Made by a program: the position numbers and the translations under genes
In this document: piece by piece, positions 23,330-34,500 of the stretch
Layout of the letters: each line of letters opens with the position of its first letter
How positions within the stretch are numbered: position 1 is the first letter of the stretch
Assembly: GCA_947652605.1 (NCBI GenBank)
Contig: OX393579.1
Coordinates: forward strand, 51,466,970-51,530,969
Origin: Elmis aenea
Taxonomy: Eukaryota; Arthropoda; Insecta; Coleoptera; Elmidae
Reading direction: 5' to 3'
Length of the DNA stretch: 64,000 bases
Notes under the pieces: generated by a model
What the model was told of the DNA's origin: nothing
Databases searched by the model: none
The model's input: only the letters and a program-made list of their open reading frames with translations

Positions 23330-23660
23330 CATGCTTCATGTTAGCAAAATGTTTGAGGAACGCTGTTGTATACGACCACAAAACAATAGCGCAGACATGT
23401 TTTGCTCGCTAAATTATCACCGCATAATGTTTTTGGTCGTTCAAAAGATTTCCCGTTATTCAATGTGCAAAATCTTTTGTCACACCAGGAGAATTTGAAT
23501 AATGTTTTGGACACATTCCAAAACCGTGCACTCTCGTTCGGAAATGAACCAAATTGTCACTCGACGTCCTTTCAGGATAACGTCTATTATCCAAGCCATA
23601 TTGTCGTCTGTTCAAGTGTCCTCCCGAACGTTTTAAATTTGCAATGCTCATTCAACCTCC
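23330..23660 (-). pseudogene. Possible N-terminus of a mariner-type transposase
   Basis: The minus-strand frame reads NRRQYGLDNRRYPERTSSDN then LVHFRTRVHGFG. This resembles the helix-turn-helix block (YxxxxPxRRxPxxxxxxxLxxRLxExGxF) at the start of many insect mariner-related transposases. The catalytic part is absent and stops surround the match, so the call is tentative. Confidence 0.3.
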
Positions 23661-26012
23661 CTTGATTAATTTTTTTACACAATTTTTCACGTCGATGTAA
23701 ATACGTAATCAAATTTTAAACTAATTTTCGTCACCATAAAATTTGTTTTCGTAAGATAATGGACAAATTAAATTGCAACAGCCTTAATTTTGCTACATAC
23801 GGGAAGCTTTTATTTTTATGGCAATCTTGATTTAATAAAATAATGTTTCCACTGTTACTGATATTTTAAAATTGTTACTAAGAGCTTTATATTACTATAT
23901 TAAATCTTTTCAGTACAACTTTTGAGTGCCAAAATCGGTATGGCGGCCATACGAGAAGATAAAGCTAATGACAGTCTAAAATAGACGTAATGCCCAATTA
24001 AAATCTATTAGTATCAGTGTACAGAAAAGGAAAAAATACTTTAAGAAATTGTTTTAAGTTAATTTATACAACATAAAAGAATAAAACAACTTTTTTAAGG
24101 TTTTTCTCTAAAAAGTTTTGATCTAAAAAGGTTGTGGTAATTTTCTTAAAACGTTCTTTTAATCAAATTCAACGATATAAAATAACATTGGAAAAGCTGT
24201 GAATAATTGGAAAACCAATAAAGCTTTCAGTATATTAATAGAACGTACAGAGGGGCGCTAAAAATAAACAACAAAAGAAAACACTGTGAGTGATACGACA
24301 CGTAAAATGAAAATGCTTTTCATTTTGTAACGAACGATAGCACCTAAATGTACCGACAGAAATGCAATACAACACTTTAATGTCAATATTTTATCTCGGT
24401 AAGCGCAAAAAGTTATATTATCTCTGGTGTGTGTTTGCTTTAATATCGCGAAATGCAGTGGAAAACTGAAACATTACATAGTTTACTGTTTTACAATATA
24501 CATTTAGTTTATCAAAGGAGAAAATGTTCACACTACAAACAAACAAGTTTATGCGATACCACTGTTCCATGGATTTTTAAATAACATGCAACTTTTACCA
24601 AATCATAACAATTATATTTGGTTTTCAAAAAAGATATAGTTTACACTTATAATTACAGAAAATATTTGATATGCTTGATACAAATGTTATGAAAATCTCT
24701 TATCCAATGTTTCAGATCTTAAAATATTTCTTAAAAAAACTTTCACGACAGTAGCAGGCTACTATTTCTTAAGCAGAATATTTCTGTAATTAATTATACA
24801 CAACGAAATATGACAAACAGTATGTTATATAAGAAATAAGCCTATACATTTATATATAAGAGTTAGCAACAAAAAATTCTGACTAGGTTGTGAAATAATT
24901 CAGTGACATTTGCGATTTTTATTATGTAGGGTACAAATAAAGAAATAGAACATGGTTAAAAAAGAAACGCCAATATAATGAAGAGAAAAAATCTGCATCA
25001 GCGTTAAGTTCTGTTAACATTAAACATTAATTAAATTTTTACAACGAACAACATGAGAAGCATTAGAATCAATTTATCGATTTTTACCGAAAACTGTTGC
25101 AGATATCAGAAATCTGTTTGGGCATTATTACAGGAATATTTTATTTTGCTTATAACTTTTTACTTTCACATAGATTTTTGCATTTCTGGTTAAAAGTTTA
25201 GAGGAAATATCAGGCTAGTATATAAAATGGTTACCAAAATGGATCCAAAAATTATAAATTTCAACCCAAACATGTATGCTTTTCAAAATTTGTTGATTTT
25301 CTTTAAAAATGTTCAGTTCTTTGATTATTTTATTATTTCCAAGTTCAAAATAGAAATATTTTGCAATCCCATTTTACAGTTCTTGAAATACATAAAAAAA
25401 ACTGCAACGGTTTACACATCTATTCCACGTTCTGGTTATCAAATAAGAGCTGAAAAAGTCTAGCAACAATGTACAACTGTAAACCATTGTACTTCATACT
25501 AATGGATACACAAATCAAGTAGTTATAAAGTTTTAGAAGCATACGATACTTGAATAAACAACCATCCAATGTAGCATGGCTATGTAAAACGTTACTCTTT
25601 TGTATACTTCTATGAACACTGAGGTCACTTTTAAAGTTCAGATTTTCCAGATTCAGGAAAAGTAGAACCATAAAATCGAATAATTATACAGCTAGGAGGG
25701 TTTTAAAACTAACAAGATACAAATTTGAAAAAGGATTTGAATGCGGTTAATTTAATACGCAGAGATTTTGTTGTCGTAAACAATATTTAAATATTTTGAA
25801 CAAAATTTAAATTTAAAAAAAAACGCTAATATTCATAAGCAGATAAAATGTTACGAAGGAAAGATTTAATTTTGTTTTTAAATCCCTCAACTCATAAATG
25901 AATGTATAACTAAGCAATTTACTTTGAAAGTGACGCAAGTCCGTTTAAAAAAAAAGTTTGGGATAACAATAGGTAGGACTTAATTAATATTATCTTTTTC
26001 TCTGTAAACAAT
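23661..26012. other. Long AT-rich stretch without recognised features
   Basis: About 2.3 kb without domain-bearing frames or long repeats. It could be intron or intergenic DNA. Confidence 0.35.
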
Positions 26013-26643
26013 ATACAGGGTGTGTAAAAATTGGCGGAAGCGCTACACGTGGCGATGTTCTTCGTAAAATTCTAAGTCGAAAATCTTAATACGAAAATGT
26101 TGTACAATGCTTGCTGTGTCTGCAAGAGGTCCTCAAAGTTTTGACATTTAGTCCTTTAATAAGCGTTATTATTTAATACTTGCAAATGAAAAAGCTGCAA
26201 TTTGGAATAAAAATAAATTTCGAATAGTATTTTTTCCTTGATATTGTGTTCTTCCTTTCAAAAATTGGTGTTGAAAATATGTAAATCACTGATTTGAATG
26301 AAAATAATACATATGGCAACATTGTCATTAGCTGTCATCTCTGTTTTTCTCGTAATTATTTCTAGTTTGTGTTAGACGATACCAAAAAGTTTGCAGCTAT
26401 GTTTACGAACTGAAGGCTTTCAGTTCGAACAAAAATTATAAATACCTATATCAAAAATTGCTGATAAAAAAATGTCCAAACGCAAATCAATGTATGCAAT
26501 GTTGCCAAATTTTTTTTTTTGAATGGTTGCTGAGGCCATAGGAAGCATGGTACAACATTTTTGTATTAAGATTTTCTACTTAGAATTTTACGAAGAACAT
26601 CGCCACGTGTAGCGCTTTCGCCAATTTTTACACACCCTGTATA
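26013..26643. mobile_element. Palindromic element (family TACAGGGTGTGTAAAAATTGG)
   Basis: The left end TATACAGGGTGTGTAAAAAT and right end ATTTTTACACACCCTGTATA are inverted. They enclose matching arms of about 115 bp (GCGCTACACGTGGCGATGTT on the left, its complement on the right). The right side continues with a longer unique segment that is also found in the one-ended copy at 26,778. Confidence 0.85.
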
Positions 26644-26777
26644 GTCAAAATATGCCAAAATCCCTAATAAATTGGCAATAGATTTCTGAATAACGCTATT
26701 ACAAACATGTTTACTTTGAAAGTCCAAAAACTGAGCTAATAACATCAGAAAAATATAAGGACTTTTGGATGTATTAC

Positions 26778-27155
26778 TATACAGGGTGTGTAAAAATTGG
26801 CGGAAGGGCTACACGGAGCGATGTTCTTCGTAAAATTCTAAGTCGAAAATCTTAATACGAAAATGTTGTACCATGCTTCCTATGGCCTCAGAAACCATTT
26901 AAAGAAAAAAAAAATTGGCAACTTTGCATTTGCATTTGCGTTTGGACATTTTTTTATCAGCAATTTTTACTTAGGTATTTACATTTTTTGTTCGAACTGA
27001 AAGCCTTCAGTTCGTAAACATAGCTGCAAACTTTTGGGTATCGTAAAACACAAACAAGAAATAATTACGAGAAAAACAGAGATGACAGCTAAGGACAATG
27101 TTGCCATATGTATTACTGTCATTAAAATCAGTGATTTACATATTTTCAACACCAA
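26778..27155 (+). mobile_element. One-ended copy of the TACAGGGTGTGTAAAAATTGG family
   Basis: It begins TATACAGGGTGTGTAAAAAT and follows the reverse complement of the right-hand part of 26,013-26,643 for about 380 bp, including TTCGAACTGAAAGCCTTCAG and GAGAAAAACAGAGATGACAG. The opposite end is missing. The frames spanning this region are products of the repeat. Confidence 0.8.
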
Positions 27156-27338
27156 TTCAGTCAAGAAAATGGCAAAAAAAATCTGGAGTTTTTCAAAAAC
27201 ACAGGACTCCTGTAAGGTGCTATCACAAGAGTTTACAATACATAGACCAATAGGTCGCAGTACAGAAACCAAAAGAGGTTATCTCACAATCAGGCCTTAT
27301 CAGAGTGCAGGAAGGCAAGAGAAGCAGATACCCGGGGC

Positions 27339-27735
27339 CAGTGGCGTACGCAGGAAAAAATTCAAGGAAGGTATATTGTTTTAATTTTCAAAAATAATAC
27401 TGACTAATTTTAAACGGGAAATGATAATGGTGCAATTAGAAAAAGGTCTATGGGGGCTACGCTACACGCAAAAATTGAGTCCTGAGATAGAGTTGCGGGG
27501 GGTCCAGGGGGCGGTAGCCTCCCGGGTTACATATAGGCAATTTTTTAAAAATGTTTAAGGTCAAACGTACCCAAAAATGCATTTATGAGTAAAATTTACA
27601 AACATAATATATTTTATATGTATGGAAAAGCCGTCCGTCGCGCAATTTTGAAATGCGGTAATAATAATTTTAGTTCTTTTCAAACTTTCGGGGAAGGGGA
27701 TTTATCCCCCTAATCCCCCCTTGCGTACGTTACTG
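27339..27735. mobile_element. Small non-autonomous hAT- or P-like element
   Basis: The ends are CAGTGGCGTACGCAGG on the left and CAGTAACGTACGCAAGG (reverse complement) on the right. Imperfect 8 bp flanks CCCGGGGC (27,331) and CCCGAAGC (27,736) look like a target-site duplication. G-rich tracts occur inside (GGGGGGTCCAGGGGGCGGTA). No coding sequence. The 8 bp duplication fits either the hAT or P superfamily. Confidence 0.6.
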
Positions 27736-27743
27736 CCCGAAGC

Positions 27744-28290
27744 CTCACAGTTTTAGGGGCCTTAGAACTTGTTCTGTTAGAACCCGCATTTACTCTGAAA
27801 GGCCCTGCTCGCAATAACAAAACATGAACTTGTCTCACTTTTAACATAAACCGCTTAAAAAAAAAAGCAGTACATATTATACATTATTTGTACAAAATTA
27901 CAATAAGGAATTGTATTTCAATGATATAAATGCAGTTTTAGGTCGATATAACTTCAAACACAGTTGCAATGAAATACAATTTTCTTTCGGTGAACAACCG
28001 GTGCCAGTGACGGAAAATCAATTCACAAATAACAAGAAAAGCCGAGAAAAATTGCATGAAGATAAGACGAGTAACTGATTCTTAATTAAACACAAAATTG
28101 AACGAATCAAATTACTCAAAAGATTTACAAATAATGAACACAAAGCTCAATTTAATTACATCTTCGCATTACTTGCGTTCTCAGACTTCACAGCCATAAT
28201 CGCGTCCACAAAATACTTCACAACAACTAAACAAGCAGCAAAAACAACCACGATACAAGAAAATTACACAAGCCTCTATTTTAATAAAGA
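27744..28290. other. Unassigned AT-rich sequence
   Basis: No repeat or gene was recognised. Confidence 0.3.
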
Positions 28291-28970
28291 TTTATTGCAC
28301 AGACGAGCTAATAATGAAACGCTTTACTAGTAGGTCACTGGAAAATCCAATCATAGTGAACAATTTCATGGCGAAATTTTCGCTCGCATACTCTGGGACT
28401 TTCGAAAACATCCGGGTGTGTTTAATTTTGTTTGTGGTGTGGGGGCGCAATGCGGAGGTGGTCGCTTATCGCCCTCGCATACATTTCGGACGACTACATA
28501 AAAAATTGCATCGTAATCGATTAGCCAACGTTTAGCGGGGCTGCGTTTGACAGAGCACATAAAAAAGGTGGACACAGTGGAGATAAAACATTTATCGACG
28601 CTAACAGAACTGGCTCTGATGCGATTAAAACGCTGATTAGACCTAGGCGACGATGAAAGCGCAGTCTAATGTAGTCGCACGTACGTTGGAGGCGGAAGAC
28701 AATGGCGAAATGGCGACAGGTTGTTATGTTCACGATATTCCACGTTGTGCCCCGGGTGACAGCTGGCGCTGTGAATTGATAGCGTACAATGCATTCGCAG
28801 CTAACGCTCCTCTCTCATTTCAATGTCCAAATTTAACATATAAACCTGACACGTCGTTTAAAATACAAATGCCCAAGCTTCAGGATAACTGCAATGATTT
28901 TTTAATAATGCACGCAAAACAGGGTAAGGCAAAAAGGTTGCCAGTTTTAAATATTTAAGAAAACTGGAAG
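28291..28970. other. CpG-richer unique island, possible regulatory or exonic DNA
   Basis: This segment is visibly richer in CG dinucleotides than its surroundings, and it is not related to any repeat in the window. It holds homeodomain-type words (TAATCGATTA, GCGATTAAAACGCTGATTAG) and GATA-type words (GAGATAAAAC, TTTATCGAC). A 101-codon frame at 28,653-28,958 has no domain that I recognise. Either a cis-regulatory module or a small exon is possible; neither is shown. Confidence 0.3.
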
Positions 28971-31900
28971 ATGATCAGGAGTTTCACTGTGTTGCTACTA
29001 GTAAATGTTTGATCGAGTAGGAAAGATTTCCAAAAAAAAAAATACTGACAAATGTACATAATGCAGTGTAAATCCCAATACACGACACACAAAAGCAAAG
29101 GATACAGTAGATCAAAAAGAGAAGATTTTTAAAAAGAATAAAGGGATGCAAACTAAGGCTAGGAATGGAAGATGCAATTAAGGATGGGGTCAAACCAATT
29201 ACGATAGCTGGAATATCTATTACTTGTCGGTGAAGCTAGGGTGTAGAAACGGAATGATAATCAAGACAAAAAGAAATAGAAGATAATCAAGAACTAAACG
29301 AAAAATACAGTGAGGCAAAAGTTTAAAAAAAAATATACAAAATGATTAGAGGAAAATCGAATAAGATGAGGATAGCTGGTGCTCGTAGTATGGGGTACCT
29401 CTATTTCTGCGCTTGCTTTAACTCTCATCTGTGGTCAATATTATTAAAGAATGTAAGTGTCCGCTTTCACAATGAACATAGTAGATAGTAGATCGTACAG
29501 ATATTAAAAAATTGTTTCTAACTGAACAGACTCGAAAAGCAATTATCCTGATATAGGTATTAATAATATTTAGATAAGCTATCACTATTTTCAAAATATT
29601 TTAGATTCTTAAAAATGTGTTCCTTTGTACAATAACGTATTTTAGAGTGTTAAAATGATGCAACCATAAAACAAAACACAACTCCTTTAGGTTTTTATCA
29701 TATTACAATCAAAAACTTTTGTTTCCATTGGCAGAAGTCTTTAATAATGATATTAAAGCATTTAAGGAGCGGTAATGGAACTTTTGTGTTTCCAAAATCA
29801 GTCCGCAACTTCTTTAAGTACCTTTAAGATCCACGTTTCTATCCAGATCCATAGAAACAAAATAACTTTGGTGCTACACCCAAAAGATAAACAAAAATCT
29901 CGAGCCACTCCGACGTCACAATCTTCACAAATTACTCGATATTTCCCCCCTGAAATTTATCGGGCCAGGATCCCCATTCATCGAAGTAGATCAAGTTTGG
30001 CCACGTTAAATTAAGAGAAATCGCTCATGATTACAGTTCAGCGAAGTTCGGTAGTCGCTATTGTGAGGAATAAACTTTTAACGAGTTCGATAACACTACC
30101 TCTAATGTGATTAAACATTGAAAGTTAAAGGTGATAAAGACAGGGAATCTTTACAACGAGCGCTGACGAGGCGTCAAGCATAATGGTGCAACGACGTGCA
30201 GGTTTCAATTACAATAACTTATTGTGTCTCGGGGTTGCGTGCGTGTGATTTATTTAGCAATGCAAAAAAACTGAATCAAAAATTACTTGTCTTTTTATTT
30301 CTTCTAGAAATACGAAAAATTTCAAGAATCTCGTCTCTTTTTACCTTATTTGTTTATAACAGAGTTTCCCAATTTAAGTTTACAACGAAACCCTTTTATA
30401 ATTTTTTAAACAATATGAAACCCTATTAGATTTTTACGCGCCTGCCTAGCACAGTACATATCATTAGGTTTGTTCCAAGTTCCAACAAGCGATTTAAAAC
30501 CAATCCATGTATCAATACATGAACTGGTTTATTCGCATGCGTAAACTCTATGTACTAATAAATGTATTGACTAGTATTAGCCCTTGTTGAAACGCTTTTA
30601 CACTGGCCTAACTGTAAACGACATGCGTGTCTATTGGGTTCATAGAAATGTGCGCATCACAAGGGTAAACACCTTAAGAATTCAGTACTAAATGGAATTC
30701 GGAGGGCGATGCATAGCTACCAGAGCTCACGTTATTTATGAACGGCGCATGCATGTAAAAATCCAAGCACTAGTACATGCCTTCATTCACGTACTGTTTT
30801 GACCGTACAGGGGGGCAAATTTCGATGTTTTCATAGGGAATCTCGGTAACTATAAGAGATATCAAAAAACGAACCCCGCTTTCTCGATCTCTTTTTTCGA
30901 GAAAAAGTTAATGGTGAAAACTAAAATTGGTTATCGTCTTTTGTTTTCGAGTTATCACCGATAACTCGATTTTTCGACTTTTCCTTTAATGACTATATCT
31001 CGCTTGTTTATGAAAATTAAGAAAAATAATTTTGACGTTCTACAGGCACTTTTTTGATAAGAATGCAGTGGCGTAGACAATTTTTCAAAAAAAAAACGAA
31101 ATTTGAGTTGTGACATAGTTGTATTTTTTTAAATAGAACCCATAGTTGGCTGTGTAACCACGAGAAAGAGGATTTTTCCCCCTTTCCAATAATATATATC
31201 ATGTGGGGTCGGTTTATTCATTTTCCTTACATTATAGCAAAAATTGGGTAATTTTTCAGATTTTATTTTTTCCAGTAGTAGGCTTATATCATTAAGAATA
31301 TACCTGGTAAAACAAACTATAATTCTGTTGTTTTAACGATAATTTGACAGAAACAATCACGTTTAATTGTTGATTGTTTATATTTTTGTACCTTAAAAAC
31401 ACGAAATGGCTTACAAATATTACGAAAAGTATGATATGTTAGGATGTTTTATTCAAAGCAATAATAATTCTGAAGCTGCAAGTGAAACTTATTTTAATTG
31501 TTACCCATAAAGAAGACAACCTAATAAATCTATTTTTGGAAGACCTGACGAAACACAATTTGGAATAAGCTGCACAGGTGATAACAATGCTAGCATGGGA
31601 TCCTATGCAGATTAGAAACACTATACATTGTACATGGGATTTCAATATATTACCGCAGTTCGGTGTTCAATTTACAGTTTTTCTTCATGAATATATGCAT
31701 GAAGCATTGTTTCGATTCATGAAAATGTTTGTCAGTGAATAACCAATCAACGTAAAATATGACCATAATAGAAAATTTTCCCCATTTTTAAAAATTGAAA
31801 CAAAACAAGAACAAACCAAAATGAATACTCACTAACCAACAGTTTTCATTCAATGCACAATCTGTGCCGTGCATTTAATTAAAATTTTATCAGCTCCATA

Positions 31901-33299
31901 CATGAAAGCACAATACTTTTAGAGAACTTAAAACAACAATGAAAATCGCTCTTGGGTATGTCCATTGATCTGTTTGCTTTTAATTTTAAAAAAGTCAACT
32001 CGACCGCGAGATAATTTCCATAGATCACAGATAAACATTACGGGCTGTTTTATTGCTAAAAATTACATCTCCGCGCCGAATTTTATGTTTAATGTTGATC
32101 TGTACGGACATCGCGACATCAATGTCCGAGCCAACTTCAAAACATTAAACGTACAGCGACAAACACGGCCGTTTTTCGACGCGAATTTACATAATAACAT
32201 GGAAATATAGCGATCGTGCCAAAAATTCCGAAACAGGCTTACCGGGATCTTGTTTGCCTCTCACTTTGAGATATCACAATCGTGAAAGTCTGAAAGTGAG
32301 GGTAAAGAACATTTTTATTTATATACGCGTCAACGCGCCGAAAAAAAAAACAGTGTTAACGTCACGATCAGAAACCTTAAGGATGAAAATAAACTATGCT
32401 GAAAATACGAATACAAATATAAGTATTCCGAATTCTTTTAATGTTTTTCTGATTTTACGAAAATACTTTGAAAACAAAGAAAATTATAACAGTTTATGTA
32501 GATTCTATGCGGAATGCTTACTTTTTGTAACCTAATGGTTCATATTTAAAAGCTGGAACCATCCCAGAATTTTTGGAAAAAAAAACCGTATTCAATTTTT
32601 TTTTAAACGTTATCAACATACCTTTAAGACTTTAAAGAACTAGATTATCGTTTTACAGTTGTTACTAATAAATTTTTCACGAATCTCAACGCAATATTTA
32701 TTAATGGGTCGAATTATTTTTATCGTTTTGGGCTAAAATTACTCCCAAAATTGTCCTGACGCAGTCGTCCTTGTAAATCTAAAAATATTCGAACCCTTTC
32801 ATAAGCGACAATAAATTCAATTTAATCTTTCCCAAGTGATTTAGGCGGTTGATAGGTCGGTACATATTGCTGAACTGACGATTCCGAGGACGGACCGTTT
32901 TTAAGGGGGCGCATTTTAATGGAAGAATACCTTCAAAATGAGGAAATGGGAGATCAAAGGCACGAAAAATATCGTTTAGACCGCCCCGTGCAGGTCAGAC
33001 GATATATTACGAAACCCGTTCACGCAAATAAAACTAAAGTGTATGCAATTTATTTTCCTAAGCTTTTAAGCCAACCGTTTATTATGTTTCCTTCGGTGAA
33101 AACATCGTATTTTACTATGCGAACTGTCAGCGAATTTTTTTTCTCGATATTGGGCAGAGCAAATAAAACATATTTATTTCAGATATTACTCAAGGATTAT
33201 TAAAAAAGGGGGAATACGTCGATAGCTTTAGTTACGACAATTCGTACACTTATTAATACAAACTATCCTGAAAACAGCAGAAAAAAAACAAGCTTAATA
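28971..33299. other. Long stretch of mostly unique sequence
   Basis: No transposase or host domain was recognised over about 4.3 kb. Less AT-rich patches occur at 29,860-30,200, 30,460-30,800 and 32,000-32,320, each with CpG-containing words (for example CCACTCCGACGTCAC at about 29,913). A short palindrome GAGTTATCACCGATAACTC lies at about 30,950. Frames of 70-95 codons at 29,775, 32,254 and 32,919 show no domain pattern. Confidence 0.3.
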
Positions 33300-34500
33300 A
33301 CAAAAATAAATAAAAGGAAGAAACAGACGAGTTGAAGGAATCAGGACATAAAATATGAAGTCGGACTTAAGAAAAAACTGTGAAAGCAATACCTGGGCAG
33401 TAAGACAGATGAAAAATATAAACAACAAAGAATAAAACTTAAAGAATTGATCAACATAGAAAAAACAAATCGTAAAAGAATTTGGCAGAAGACAGGAATA
33501 GAACAGCAGAACAAATCAAAAACTTTTTAACAAAGCAATTAAAAAATTAAGAAAGGGAAAACAGCAAGTAATAAAACCTGCAAAATCAAAAAATAACCAA
33601 ATGTTAACAAACGACGCAGATATTATGGAAAGATGGAAAGAATAATTTCAAGAGCTTTTAACTACAAAAGAAGATAAAATTAGAAATGAGGAGAATGATT
33701 ATATGCTGGATAATATGAAAGAACATGAACACATACAGATAAGAAGTTGTAGAAGCAATAAAACATCTAAAGCAAGGGAAATCAGCTGGACATGACAGTA
33801 TCACAACAGAAATGGTAAAGAATTTAGAAAATGAAGGAATAGACATAGTTACACACATGGATCGATCCAAGGAGAAGTACCAAACGAATGGAAAATTGGA
33901 ATAATAATACCAATATTTAAGAAAGGACACAACCGAAACTGTACAAACTATAGAGGGATCACACTATTAAGCATTATATACAAAGCCTTTAAGTTCATAC
34001 TAGAGAAGAAACTGAAGGAAATATCTAAAAACAATTAGCGGAAACACAAAGCGGATCTAGAAAAGGTAGAAGTCCACACGACCATATCTTCACCGTGAAA
34101 CAATTAATGGGAAAAAAGAGAACAAAAGACGCAGAAGTATACCTGGCATTTTTGGACTTTGCTGATGATCTGATGATCTGTGCCCCAGCGGAAAAGGCCC
34201 TACAAGAAAACTTATTGGAGTGGGAAAAATAATTAAATAAAAGGAACTTAAAGATTAACACGAACAAAAGAAAGGTTATGGTGATAGGTAAAGAACAAAA
34301 GAAAAAATAGAACAGGTGGAAGAGTATAAATATCTGGGAATTTGGATAGAGAGAAAAAGAAACATGGAAAATGAGATAAAAGAAAGAATGAATAGTGCGG
34401 CAAAAGTATATCACAGTATGAATAGATCGCTATTTAAAAAAAGCTAAATAAGCAAAAAAACGAAAATTACCATTTACAAAACAGCATTCATACCCTGGAG
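33300..34500 (+). pseudogene. LINE reverse transcriptase, decayed and internally deleted
   Basis: Fragments in several frames follow the order of an APE-type LINE ORF2: a Lys-rich linker, NDADIMERWKEYFQELL-like sequence near 33,610, the GKSAGHDSITTEMVKN block near 33,780, and EWKIGIIIPIFKKGHNRNCT, then NYRGITLLS, near 33,890. Near 34,140 the motif AFLDF joins directly to ADDLMICAP, so the segment between the first catalytic Asp region and the F/YADD box has been deleted. The copy continues through LKINTNK and YKYLGIWIE to about 34,500. It is non-functional. Confidence 0.75.

Noticed and set aside
27034..27384. 116-codon plus-strand frame
   Set aside because: Its first half lies inside the TACAGGGTGTGTAAAAATTGG repeat and its end runs into the hAT/P-like element; it has no domain.
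28653..28958. 101-codon plus-strand frame in the CpG-richer island
   Set aside because: It could be an exon, but no domain or splice pattern can be shown. It is described as part of the island rather than called as a gene.
34025..34414. 129-codon minus-strand frame rich in Phe/Ser/Ile
   Set aside because: It lies antisense to the decayed LINE reverse transcriptase and is a shadow of the A-rich coding strand.
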